This document shows, in pieces, positions 9,481 to 18,290 of a DNA stretch of 64,000 nt. The position numbers and the translations under genes are program-made. This stretch comes from Henricia sp. BOLD:AAB3569 (Eukaryota > Echinodermata > Asteroidea > Spinulosida > Echinasteridae). The DNA lies in NCBI GenBank assembly GCA_037783545.1, contig JBBELK010000518.1, positions 186,001-250,000 of the forward strand, read 5' to 3'. The notes under the pieces were generated by a model, which made no database searches, was not told where the DNA came from, and saw nothing but the letters and a program-made list of their open reading frames with translations. How positions within the stretch are numbered: position 1 is the stretch's first letter; each line of letters starts with the position of its first letter.

Positions 9481-9591
9481 GTCTACATAGTGAGTCTATC
9501 CGGAATTGGCGTAATATAATTCCCCAATTACATAAGGGTACTTACCTGCAATATAATTGGAATTATATAAGACAATGAAGGATAGACTCAC
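9481..9591 (+). repeat. DIRS copy 1 internal complementary region
   Basis: The first ~40 bp are the reverse complement of the outer left end (4707-4747). The rest is the reverse complement of the outer right end (about 9843-9919). The two parts meet at AATATAATTCCCC, the head-to-tail junction. In the DIRS replication model this region templates completion of the ends and circle formation. It is intact here. Confidence 0.9.
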
Positions 9592-9721
9592 GTTCCCTCC
9601 CTTTATTTGCATTATTTTACTCCAGGTTTGGTAATGACCTTGGAAATTAGACTTTGCAAAGTATATCATCCCGCCCAACTGCAGCAATTTACTGCCGCCA
9701 AAAGCACAACAAGCTTCTAAC

Positions 9722-9854
9722 AGACAACGTTCAACGGGACACATCGGGCTTTTACACCAAGCACCACCATTGTGTCAACTTTTTGCATATTCATGAGCTT
9801 CTAAAGGTGGAGCAGATTGCGTCACAAGGGACAATCTACATAGTGAGTCTATCC
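9722..9854 (+). repeat. DIRS copy 1 right inverted terminal repeat
   Basis: Reverse complement of 4727-4859. Beyond it, 9855-9920 is the outer right extension, which contains the splice-donor-like CAGGTAAGTA at 9889-9898. Confidence 0.9.
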
Positions 9855-9960
9855 TTCATTGTCTTATATAATTCCAATTATATTGCAGGTAAGTACCCTT
9901 ATGTAATTGGGGAATTATATCAGCCGTGCGCAGCACGCTGGTATATTGTGATCGTCCGAT

Positions 9961-9987
9961 TTCTTTCTTTCTTTATTTCTAAATTCT
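9961..9987. repeat. TTTC microsatellite, left side of the Tx1 insertion, with target duplication
   Basis: A short TTTC run ends in TTTCTAAATTCT (9976-9987). The same 12 bases stand right of the LINE at 16797-16808, so this is its target-site duplication. Confidence 0.85.
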
Positions 9988-10269
9988 GGCGGTAGGTCGT
10001 GTTTCTATCGAGCTCCGGAAAACCGTAAGAAACCTTAGCATTTTATGCTACTTGGGTCACAATTTTTACATCTTTGTGACCGTTATAACATACAGGTTCT
10101 GCTAGACCATCCTCCATTTGTCAGGTTTAGTAATTTTAGTGTATTTTTAGGTTTAATTTTGTTAGTTTTCTGTTGGGTTTTTTGCTATGGCTGACCACTG
10201 TGGTCAGTCAAGCAGAACCCACCATGCAGAGCCAGCCCGGCACTAGCGCGTCTGGCTCTGCTAGTTCCA

Positions 10270-11955
10270 TTGTTCCCGGTGACGAGCCCCTTTCAGGGCG
10301 TCACCAGGAACAATGGTGTGTTTTTCAAAGCGGCTGACAATGTCTCTGTTCAAGGGTACATGGACGCCATTGCAAATCAACTACCCCCACAATCTATCGT
10401 TTCGGCCTCAAGAATTTCTAATGGTCGCATTGCTTTTTACCTCAGCTCGAGACAGGCAGTCATCGAGGCGGTCCAAGATGGCCTATCCTACGATGGCTCC
10501 TATCTCGAGCTGAATCCTCTTGTCCGCCCTACAACCCGGTTAACTCTCTCCAATGTCTACCCTGAGATACCAAACGGAGTCATTGCCAGCCAGCTCTCAT
10601 CGTTTTGTAAGGTGGTGTCTCAGATTCGGCCCATACCCCTCGGACTAAAAAACAAAAATCTGTCACACATTATGAGTTTCCGGCGACAGGTTCAAGTCAT
10701 TCTCAGTCCAAATGTCACTCCCCCCGACCACATTAATTTTTCTCATTCTGGAACCAACTATCGCGTTTTTCTCTCCACCGAGTCCGTTCGGTGCTTCTCC
10801 TGCCGGGAGTTTGGTCACGTTAGTAAAAACTGTAAAAAAAACCTCACCTCCAATCCTGATAACCAACCCGACCCATCCTCTGACAATCCACTCAATCCAC
10901 CACCCACGTTCATGCACGGTAAAAACAAGAAATCAGATCCTAAACACCCTCCAAAACAATCAAAATCTTCCTCGACCGCCCCTCCCATTCCTGCTCCGCG
11001 CTCGACCGTGGCCGGTGGCGGCCCGTCCTTGTCGGCTGGTTTTTCGGGCTCGGCCGGCGCGCCGAGCGTGGCCGGCACTCTGCAGCCGGCCATTGCCGGT
11101 GGGCTTGCCCGGTCCGCGCCGCCGAATTCCACCGGGGCCGGGTCCATCGCGGGCCCGTCTTGCGCGGATGCCACCCCTCCTCGACAGAAATCCACACACA
11201 TTCCTTGTTCTCCCCCCGCCCCTTCCAGAACCTTTTCTGCAGTCCTTACCAAAAGAAAACAACCCCCATCTACCTCTCCTCCGTCTCCCTTCAAAATGAC
11301 CACACTTAAATCCTCTTCCCCAGTTCGAAAAATAGCTCGAAGTTCTCCTTCCGTGTCTCAGGCACTTGATATCTCAACACCAGTTCCACCCCCCTCCCCT
11401 TTTCCCCCTCCCGTGTCCACTCCCCTTGCCCCTCCCGTATCCACCCCTCTTTCCCCCAGCCCCACACCTCCTCCCCTCACCCCTATCTCTGTCCCCATAC
11501 TACCCTCTTTTTCCTCCGCCCCTCCCACCCCTCAACCGGGCCCCAGTGCCCCTGCCCCTGATCCCATCAGTGCCACTGCCCCTCTTCCCAGCGGCCCACC
11601 CGTACCAAATCCTACTTCCTCCCTTCCTATGTCTCAAACGTCAGTTGTTCCTACTCCTGGCAGCGGAAGCACTGACACGGACTCGATGACCTGGGAGGAT
11701 AGTCAGACATGTCAGACTGAAGAAGATCTCACGTCTGACATCCTCCCGGTTACACATGGCCCCCTGTCGTCGGAACAGCTCATAAAATTCTTATCCTCTG
11801 TGAAATCTCGCAAAAGACCAGCCCAGGTTGCCAGAAAGTTTACTTCTGACATTCCTGGGCTGGCCCGACAACTAAAAACTTTACGTACTCACGCACCTCT
11901 GGGGAAAAACATGCTGCAGCGGATACATAAACTTTCTACCACGTTAGGTAAATAA
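10270..11955 (+). CDS. Tx1 LINE ORF1, Gag-like nucleic-acid-binding protein
   Basis: Open frame of about 560 residues. On this count, residues 85-170 include RLTLSNVYPEIPNGVIASQL, perhaps an RRM-like fold. A CCHC zinc knuckle CFSCREFGHVSKNC starts at residue 175. A long Pro/Ser/Thr-rich linker follows (about 195-450). The C-terminus is basic with LIKFLSSVKSRKRP near 517. It should coat the LINE RNA. The start is unclear: the frame has no ATG before about 10360, and 10270 is a TTG. An ATG at 10224 in good context opens a neighbouring frame that stops near 10336, so a small indel may have separated the original start from the body. Confidence 0.8.
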   Translation: MFPVTSPFQGVTRNNGVFFKAADNVSVQGYMDAIANQLPPQSIVSASRISNGRIAFYLSSRQAVIEAVQDGLSYDGSYLELNPLVRPTTRLTLSNVYPEIPNGVIASQLSSFCKVVSQIRPIPLGLKNKNLSHIMSFRRQVQVILSPNVTPPDHINFSHSGTNYRVFLSTESVRCFSCREFGHVSKNCKKNLTSNPDNQPDPSSDNPLNPPPTFMHGKNKKSDPKHPPKQSKSSSTAPPIPAPRSTVAGGGPSLSAGFSGSAGAPSVAGTLQPAIAGGLARSAPPNSTGAGSIAGPSCADATPPRQKSTHIPCSPPAPSRTFSAVLTKRKQPPSTSPPSPFKMTTLKSSSPVRKIARSSPSVSQALDISTPVPPPSPFPPPVSTPLAPPVSTPLSPSPTPPPLTPISVPILPSFSSAPPTPQPGPSAPAPDPISATAPLPSGPPVPNPTSSLPMSQTSVVPTPGSGSTDTDSMTWEDSQTCQTEEDLTSDILPVTHGPLSSEQLIKFLSSVKSRKRPAQVARKFTSDIPGLARQLKTLRTHAPLGKNMLQRIHKLSTTLGK

Positions 11956-11978
11956 ATGTATTTATTTTTTCTTTTCTC

Positions 11979-14900
11979 ATGAAGTTTTTGTATCTGCTTT
12001 TTGCCTGCGTGATGGCACTGTCTTTAATTACTTTAAATACAGGAGGCTGTGCCTCTCCCATTAAAAATGCTTCTCTTAAAGTCTATTTCGATAAGGTTGA
12101 TTTCAACCCAGATATTATTTTTCTACAAGAAACTCATAATCTTAATGAAAAAGACTCTTGCTGGAACTTGTGGTCCCACACCCCGTTCTGCTCTCCTTCC
12201 CCCACTCCGGGGTCAGGAGTCACGACTCTTATCAATACTAAAAAAGTTGATGTAATTTCATACTCTCCTGTTTTTGCTGGACATGTTCATTATCTTCATA
12301 TTAAATTCCACGATACCAATTTTCACCTTTATAATACTTATGTTCCCCAAAATGACAAAATTGCCCTTAATGCTATACAGTCCATCGTGGACCACAGTTC
12401 CAGCATCAATGACAGTGTCATCGTTGCTGGTGATTTTAATTGTACTTTAAATCCCAGTCTCGATCGTCTGCGTACGTCCGTTGAACGCAGGCCCAAAGTT
12501 GCCATGGCTCTCAGAGGCGCTGTTGATGCATTGTCCCTCAGCGATGCCTGGCGCAGACTGAACCCCTCCGAAACTGAGTTTACCTGGCTTCGAATCAATC
12601 CTGCCCTTGTGCAGGGTGTTTCGAAAGCCAGGCTGGACCGCTTTTACATTCCTTCCCATTTGATATCTTCCGTCTATTCTTCTTCTATTATTCCCTGCTC
12701 TCTCTCTGACCACAGTGCTGTACAGATCACCCTTAGTTTTCCCACTACCTTCCAGAAGGGAAGTGCCTATTGGCATTTCAACAACTCCCTTCTGGAAGAT
12801 GAAAATTATAAAGAAATTATTCGAACATTTTGGGATGATTGGACTAATAAAAAGTGGGACTTTCCGGATCTAGCCTCTTGGTGGGATTTCGGAAAGTCCC
12901 ACATAAAATCTATCACTCAGATGTACAGCACTAAAGTGGCCAGAGAGAAGAGACAAAACTTTCTTCAACTTAATCAAAGAATAAACGAACTTCAGTCTGT
13001 GCCAGACTTCACACCCGAAATCAGAGAAGCTCTCAATGAACAAAAACATAATTTAAATTTTCTTCTCAGATCCGAAGCTAAGGGCGCTCTCGTCAGATCA
13101 CGTTTTAAGTTCTCTTCCGAAATTGACACTTCTTCTACCTTCTTTTTTAATCTTGAGAAAAATAACTCGACCTCTAAATACATATCTCGGGTCCGACTCT
13201 CCTCCGGGAGTGTTTCCGAGGACCCGAGAGAAATCAAATCTCAAATTCGTGATTTTTACAGTTCTCTTTATTCTCGCGCTCCTACTGACGAGGGCGCCCT
13301 TTCCGAAATCTTAACTGGTTTAAATCGACTGGATCCTGCAGATTCGGAGGACCTCGACCGTCCTCTGACTTTGCAGGAACTTGACCTTGCCGTCGGGGAA
13401 CTTGGCAAAAACAAAACTCCTGGCCTCGACGGCCTCACTTCGGAATTTTGTCAATGCTTTTGGCCCCTTCTTAAAGATGACTTTCTTTCAGTTCTCAATG
13501 ACTCCTTTGTTTCCGGTTTTCTCCCTCATTCCCTTAGACGGGGCGTCATTACCCTTCTTCCCAAGAAGGGGGACTTGGCCGATTTGGCCAACTGGCGCCC
13601 CATCTCCCTTCTGAACACTGACTATAAAATGTTTGCCAAGTTGCTTGCCGGCAGGCTCAAGCAATGCATCGGCAGCGTCATCGACCCGGACCAGAGTTAC
13701 TGTGTTCCGGGTCGATCCATTTACAACAACATTAACTTAATTCGAGACGTTCTTTTCTATTGTAATAGCAAAGATCTTCCCTTAGCCGTGGTCAACCTCG
13801 ATCAAAAGAAAGCTTTTGACAACGTTGACCACGGCTACCTGTTTTCTGTACTGAGAGCCATGGGCTTTGGGGACCCGTTCATCCGTCACATCCAACTCTT
13901 GTACAGCGGCGCCGAGAGTCTTGTAAAAGTTGGAGGCTCCCTGACCTCTCCCTTCTCCTTCGAGAAGGGAATAAGGCAGGGCTGCCCGCTCTCGGGGCTG
14001 TTGTACTCAATTGCTATTGAGCCATTGCTCCATAATTTTCGCACAAAACTTTCGGACTTTTCTCTTCGTATTCCCGGTACAGACGCCCCCCTAGTCGTAT
14101 CGGCGTACGCAGACGACGTGACTTTATTTATCACTAGCAATGCAGGCTTTGGCGCCGCTGAGAAGGCCTACGGCCTTTTCAGTGACGCCTCCGCAGCATG
14201 TTTGAACACCCAAAAATCCCAGGGATTGTGGGCCGGTTCTTGGACCGGACGAAATAACAAACCCCTAAATTTTTCCTGGAACAGTGAAGGCCTCGCTTTT
14301 CTCGGAGTTTATCTGGGTAACACCAATAACTACAATAATCAAAATTGGACAAAATGCAAACAAAAACTTAATAAAACTCTTTCTTCCTGGACTCGCCTTC
14401 TTCATACACTCTCTTTCAAAGGCAAAGTACTAATCGCCAATCAACTTGCAGCCTCTAAAATTTTTCATTGTCTTGCTGTCTTATCACCCCCCGAAACTGT
14501 CTTAGATGAACTCCAGAAAAGTCTGGTCAATTTCGTCTGGTCCAACAAGAGACACTACCTGAAATGTGAAATTTTGTATCAAAAACCTGACAATGGAGGA
14601 ATGGGTCTAGCATGCCTCCAAGCACGCATCATGACCTTCCGAATCGGTACTGCGCAACGTTTCCTAAACCTTTCTCCCCATCCCGCGTTTTCTTTTATGT
14701 CTTACTTCTTGCGTCAGTACCGAAAACTAAATTATGATTTTCAGCTCTTTTACTTTCCTACTGACCCCAAATTCCACACCAGTCTCCCCGTTTTCTATAG
14801 CGACATTTTGCGTGCTTGGACGGCGTCCGGAGCTCGCATTGAAACGCGACCCGATCATATCAACCACGTCATCAACTTGCCTTTAAACAGTGCCCTCCCT

Positions 14901-15872
14901 ACTCAGGCAGCTGGTGATGGGGAAACGCCTCCTGTGCGGCTAAAAGCGTGCGGGGTCACACTCGTTCGCCACCTCCTCGACTCATCAACCGGACACTGGA
15001 TGGACGGTCAAGCTCTTATTTCGTCTTTCTTTGGATTTCGGCCTCCGTCTCTTCGCCTCTTGAATCAAGACCTTCAAAATCTTCATTGTCATCTTCTTCA
15101 AGCTTTTCCTGCAGTCTTCTGTGCAGATGGTCTTCGTTTTTCCCGGGTCGACATCGGAGACATTTCTCATCGCCCCGACTCCCCGGTTCGTTTCGTCTTG
15201 CCATCTGCACAGAAAGGACTCTCCGCACCATCCAAAGCCATCTACGCCAACTTCGTTAAAACCGTTTTTCGTTCTCCGTCATCGTTTTCTTCTCACTGGC
15301 ACAAAATTGGCTTCATCGACTTCTCCACTTCTATCCAATGGACACAAATCTATCAACCTCCAACCTCCAAGAAAGAGAGTGATGTTCAATTTAAACTTCT
15401 CCATAATTTCCTGCCCTCACTCACAGTTCTTCATCATCTGAACCCGGACATCTCTTCAACCTGCGGATGGTGCGGAGAGAGAGGCACGATCGAACACCTC
15501 TTCATCCAGTGCCCGGCCATCCAATCCACCCTGGACCTCCTCGCTTCCCTCCTTGCCCGCTTGCTTCCGTCTATTCACCTGGACTTCGATATCTACTGGG
15601 CACTGATCCCGCATGCGAAAGGCCGCACAAAAGGAGCAGTCCGCCTCGCAAATTACCTCATCATCAGCTGCAAAAATATCCTCTATTTCCTTTATCGTAC
15701 TTCCCACTTTGTTGATCCCAAAATCGTTTGGGTCCAAAGAATAAAAAGCAAAATCCTGATCGAATTTTCTTTCTTTAAATGTGTTAATAACCTAGATAAT
15801 TTTCTCAGTAAATGGTCATTTAATGACACCTTTTTTACTTACAATAACAACACAATGACGTGGTTGATATAG
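11979..15872 (+). CDS. Tx1 LINE ORF2, AP endonuclease and reverse transcriptase
   Basis: 1297 residues with no internal stop. The endonuclease is at the N-terminus: LQETHN (Glu51), AGDFN (Asp152, Asn154) and SDHS (243-246). The reverse transcriptase follows: GKNKTPGLDGLTSEF (476-490), NWRPISLLNTDYK (538-550), NLDQKKAFD with catalytic Asp608, GIRQGCPLSGLLYS (664-677) and YADD at 710-713. A Cys/His motif CGWCGERGTIEHLFIQC lies near residue 1165. The order and the wording of these blocks match the Tx1/L1 branch. The enzyme nicks target DNA and primes reverse transcription there. A second Met at residue 12 is an alternative start. All visible catalytic residues are present. Confidence 0.93.
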   Translation: MKFLYLLFACVMALSLITLNTGGCASPIKNASLKVYFDKVDFNPDIIFLQETHNLNEKDSCWNLWSHTPFCSPSPTPGSGVTTLINTKKVDVISYSPVFAGHVHYLHIKFHDTNFHLYNTYVPQNDKIALNAIQSIVDHSSSINDSVIVAGDFNCTLNPSLDRLRTSVERRPKVAMALRGAVDALSLSDAWRRLNPSETEFTWLRINPALVQGVSKARLDRFYIPSHLISSVYSSSIIPCSLSDHSAVQITLSFPTTFQKGSAYWHFNNSLLEDENYKEIIRTFWDDWTNKKWDFPDLASWWDFGKSHIKSITQMYSTKVAREKRQNFLQLNQRINELQSVPDFTPEIREALNEQKHNLNFLLRSEAKGALVRSRFKFSSEIDTSSTFFFNLEKNNSTSKYISRVRLSSGSVSEDPREIKSQIRDFYSSLYSRAPTDEGALSEILTGLNRLDPADSEDLDRPLTLQELDLAVGELGKNKTPGLDGLTSEFCQCFWPLLKDDFLSVLNDSFVSGFLPHSLRRGVITLLPKKGDLADLANWRPISLLNTDYKMFAKLLAGRLKQCIGSVIDPDQSYCVPGRSIYNNINLIRDVLFYCNSKDLPLAVVNLDQKKAFDNVDHGYLFSVLRAMGFGDPFIRHIQLLYSGAESLVKVGGSLTSPFSFEKGIRQGCPLSGLLYSIAIEPLLHNFRTKLSDFSLRIPGTDAPLVVSAYADDVTLFITSNAGFGAAEKAYGLFSDASAACLNTQKSQGLWAGSWTGRNNKPLNFSWNSEGLAFLGVYLGNTNNYNNQNWTKCKQKLNKTLSSWTRLLHTLSFKGKVLIANQLAASKIFHCLAVLSPPETVLDELQKSLVNFVWSNKRHYLKCEILYQKPDNGGMGLACLQARIMTFRIGTAQRFLNLSPHPAFSFMSYFLRQYRKLNYDFQLFYFPTDPKFHTSLPVFYSDILRAWTASGARIETRPDHINHVINLPLNSALPTQAAGDGETPPVRLKACGVTLVRHLLDSSTGHWMDGQALISSFFGFRPPSLRLLNQDLQNLHCHLLQAFPAVFCADGLRFSRVDIGDISHRPDSPVRFVLPSAQKGLSAPSKAIYANFVKTVFRSPSSFSSHWHKIGFIDFSTSIQWTQIYQPPTSKKESDVQFKLLHNFLPSLTVLHHLNPDISSTCGWCGERGTIEHLFIQCPAIQSTLDLLASLLARLLPSIHLDFDIYWALIPHAKGRTKGAVRLANYLIISCKNILYFLYRTSHFVDPKIVWVQRIKSKILIEFSFFKCVNNLDNFLSKWSFNDTFFTYNNNTMTWLI

Positions 15873-15901
15873 CCGCCAGCCTTTTGTTTTGGGGTTTTCT
15901 T

Positions 15902-15960
15902 CTCCCCGGGGCAGTTGCTCGACCTTGTCGAGACATGGCATATGCCTCTGCTCCGGGGAG
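15902..15960 (+). ncRNA. Tx1 3' UTR branched RNA fold, copy A
   Basis: A 13-bp outer stem (15902-15914 with 15948-15960, one G-U pair) encloses two hairpins. The first is CTCGAC/GTCGAG with loop CTT (15918-15932). The second is GGC/GCC around 15937-15946. The strand linking them reads ACAT. This is a three-way junction. Confidence 0.6.
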
Positions 15961-16031
15961 GGGATGCTCCACTGTGGAGCCCCTCCCGGGACCTTTTCCT
16001 GGGATGGACCTTTTTTTCTGGGTTTCTTTCT

Positions 16032-16088
16032 CTCCGGAACAGCAGCTCGAGCATTCGAGACATGGCAATGGCCACTGTTTCTGGGGAG
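16032..16088 (+). ncRNA. Tx1 3' UTR branched RNA fold, copy B
   Basis: Same architecture as copy A. The outer stem uses other bases (ACAG/CTGT plus CTCC/GGAG, with a bulge). The first hairpin is CTCGA/TCGAG with loop GCAT (16046-16059). The second is TGGC/GCCA (16063-16074). The core TCGAGACATGGC is unchanged. Confidence 0.58.
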
Positions 16089-16220
16089 GGAGTGCCCACC
16101 TTTGGGGTCCTCCTGGGATCATGCCCGGGAACGGACCTCCTTTTGTAAAAAGATTTCTTTAAATTTATTGATTATTTTTGTCTTTGTAGGTGGGGGCTTT
16201 TGTTTCGGCGTCGGCTCGCT

Positions 16221-16281
16221 CGTCCTTGGATCGGCTGCTCGACTCGTCGAGACATGGCGTTATGCCTCCGATCCTTGGACG
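16221..16281 (+). ncRNA. Tx1 3' UTR branched RNA fold, copy C
   Basis: Same architecture. The outer stem is GGATCGG/CCGATCC extended by CGTCC/GGACG across a TT/TT internal loop. The inner hairpin is CTCGA/TCGAG (16238-16251), followed by ACAT and a GGC/GCC hairpin. The stem bases differ from copies A and B while pairing is kept. Confidence 0.6.
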
Positions 16282-16381
16282 GGCTTGTCGGCGTCCACAA
16301 TTTGCTGGACCTCCGCCCCCACCTCCATTTGTTTAATTTATTTATAGTTGTTCAAATTATTTCTTCCCCCACCCCCTCCCC

Positions 16382-16452
16382 GGTGGACGGCGGAGGGTAG
16401 CTGTGCTCCCCACAAAGCACAGCGCGGTGCATACCGCCCTCTACCGCCCACC
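16382..16452 (+). ncRNA. Tx1 3' UTR branched RNA fold, type 2
   Basis: A 16-bp outer stem with two mismatches (16382-16397 with 16437-16452) encloses GCTGTGCT/AGCACAGC (16400-16423) and GCGGT/ACCGC with loop GCAT (16424-16437). It is a three-way junction unrelated in sequence to copies A-C. One base at 16437 is shared between the two stems in this reading. Confidence 0.5.
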
Positions 16453-16460
16453 TTTTCCTG

Positions 16461-16516
16461 CCAGAGCCGTCACGTGCGGATGCACTGCAACCGCACACAG
16501 TGGTTGATGGCTCTGG
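16461..16516 (+). ncRNA. Tx1 3' UTR hairpin structure, type 3
   Basis: Outer stem CCAGAGCC/GGCTCTGG (16461-16468 with 16509-16516) encloses a GTGCGG/CCGCAC hairpin (16474-16496). Alternative inner pairing (CACTG/CAGTG) is possible. Confidence 0.45.
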
Positions 16517-16796
16517 CTTTCCCTGCCCCTCTCCTTTTTTGGAATGGGCATTCCTTTCTCACCTCCCCTCCCCTTAATGATATTCATGTAATAATTAAAC
16601 TAATTAACTTGTCTCTTGGTTTAATTCTCTGTATCTCTGTATTGTTTTTCTTTATTTGTTGTCATAAAACTAAAGTTTTACTTTTCCTTAATTGCATTAT
16701 CTGTGTAATTAATTTCTTTTTAAGTTTGTAAATATTGTATTTTGTTTCACAGAAATGTAATAAAGTTGTCCTTGGAAAAGTCCAAAAAAAAAAGTC

Positions 16797-16856
16797 TTTC
16801 TAAATTCTTTCTTTCTTTCTTTCTTTCTTTCTAAATTCTTTCTTTCTTCGGGCAAA
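16797..16856. repeat. TTTC microsatellite, right side of the Tx1 insertion
   Basis: Starts with the target duplication TTTCTAAATTCT (16797-16808) and continues as TTTC repeats to about 16848. The uninterrupted locus was a TTTC tract of roughly 70 bp. Confidence 0.88.
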
Positions 16857-17789
16857 CGGTCACGTGACATCACATATCTGCTAATAACTGCCAAACGCCG
16901 TGGCCGATTTAAACCAGATTTGGACAGAGTCTTCCTTGACCGGAGTCCTATATCTTGGGTGACCACCACGTGAGGTCAATGGTCAACTACTGGTCATTTT
17001 CTTCAAAATTATAAAATGCTTCTTCTTCCACAGTCTTGACCCAATTAATGTCAAATGTGGTCAGTAACATCTTTGGACCAAGCTACATATGGGTTGTTCA
17101 CAGAATTTGGCCATCGGCTACCTAATGGTCAGTACGGGTCATTTTCTTTGGAATGACCCAAATGCTATATGTGCCAATATTTGCCCAAATCCTTTGTCGT
17201 TTTCAGCCAAATTTGGACAGGATCTTCGTTGATCCGAGTCCCATCTTATACAAAATGCTTCTTAAGAGTTCTATAGGTCATTGGTCAGTCCAGTGGCCGA
17301 AATTTTCAACTTGGTCGTATGGCAACATGAAGGTCATTTTCGGGGTCAGCGAGGAAGCGCAATTTTTTTGAGGTGGTAGTCAGTGGTCAGCAGTGGCCGA
17401 AATTTTAAACTTCGTCCAAAATGGACTTTGGGTAGTATTTTTGGAATCTACGTTCAATGGCGAGCTCAAAAATACCAAACATCGACAAAACTGACCACTG
17501 GTCAGTTTTGGCCGAAATTGTAAACTTTGTCAAGTAGACTAAAAAAGTTACATGCGAAGAACTTACACAAATCAGAATAACAAAAAAAATGCTTTTTTTG
17601 GTGTCCAGTCACGATTGGAACTCGCTGTTTGTTTATTTCATCAATGACAAAATAAAATTCAAAAGTGCGATACCCTCACCTGGTTTTATTAATCACTACT
17701 GGGTGATTCACGATTATGTACATGTATCGCGCGCAAATTTACGTATGATGAATGCAGCGCATTCATGATCCTCAGCGATCGCTACACAC
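16857..17789. other. Degenerate dispersed repeat with GGTCA-rich segments, no gene
   Basis: Several imperfect segments repeat phrases such as GGTCAGT, GGCCGAAATTTT and AACTTCGTC (17281-17530). This looks like decayed tandem or dispersed repeat. I recognise no protein. Confidence 0.4.
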
Positions 17790-18290
17790 AGTAATACAAG
17801 TCATGCACGTACGTGTTTGTACATGTAGGACCATGCACAACATACAGCGGTGGCCTAGAGGGCGCAGGGGTATATCCAATTGCGATACCCCCTAGTCTTT
17901 CTCCTGGTCGTTTTTATGCTACGCGCTCACGCGCTGTATTGCTCAGATGGTGAATTGCATGTAGCCGGAACGTATAGAAGAAGGAACTTAAGGAAGTGTT
18001 TAGAAAACGGCCACACTCGCGTCTAGCTACGCATACAGCTACAGAGGCATATCGGTACATTCTTGGCAATGCTGTACGTACGTATATGCTGGTCGATCGA
18101 TCATGCGTTGCGTGCACAACAAATCCGGTGCGCGCGTTGTGACACTGGAGCAGTGCCACTATATATGGATCAGCATCTTGATTTCCAGTCAAATGTTTCC
18201 CCAACATTCTACATTGTTCAAAGGTCAGAAAAACCTTTCATAAAAGCTTTTTCAGGCTGATATCCGTGCTTCGTGAAGCACATGAGCTCT
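17790..18290 (+). repeat. Segmental direct duplication, copy 1
   Basis: 501 bp matching 19377-19782. Both begin AGTAATACAAGTCATGCACG and end CACATGAGCTCT. Substitutions are few, but at least seven indels of 4-45 bp separate the copies. No gene recognised in the unit. Confidence 0.85.

Larger units (their letters stand above)
4707..9920 (+). mobile_element. Full-length DIRS retrotransposon, copy 1
   Basis: A 5.2-kb tyrosine-recombinase retrotransposon in the classic DIRS order: Gag, reverse transcriptase/RNase H, then an overlapping tyrosine recombinase. It is bounded by inverted terminal repeats (4727-4859 and 9722-9854). An internal complementary region (9481-9591) copies the two outer ends joined head to tail. 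All three main frames are open, so this copy may be recently active. DIRS elements integrate through a circular intermediate and make no target duplication; none is seen here. Both outer ends share AATTATAT, a plausible crossover core. A close second copy lies at 22483-30853. Confidence 0.93.
9988..16796 (+). mobile_element. Full-length Tx1-group (L1-like) LINE in a TTTC microsatellite
   Basis: A 6.8-kb non-LTR retrotransposon with a 5' UTR of about 280 bp, two ORFs 23 bp apart, a 0.9-kb 3' UTR, an AATAAA signal (16759-16764) and a short A tail. The 12-bp target duplication is exact. The target is a TTTC repeat. Several Tx1-clade families are known for site-specific insertion, including some that use simple repeats, so this placement may reflect endonuclease preference. 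ORF2 is fully open, and ORF1 is open apart from a doubtful start, so the copy looks young. Confidence 0.9.

Noticed and set aside
10815..11303. Minus-strand Gly-rich frames across Tx1 ORF1
   Set aside because: Shadow of the GC-rich, Pro-rich coding strand.
15902..15960. Known self-cleaving ribozyme in the Tx1 UTR
   Set aside because: The conserved core does not fit hammerhead, HDV-like or twister signatures as I know them, so it is left unnamed.
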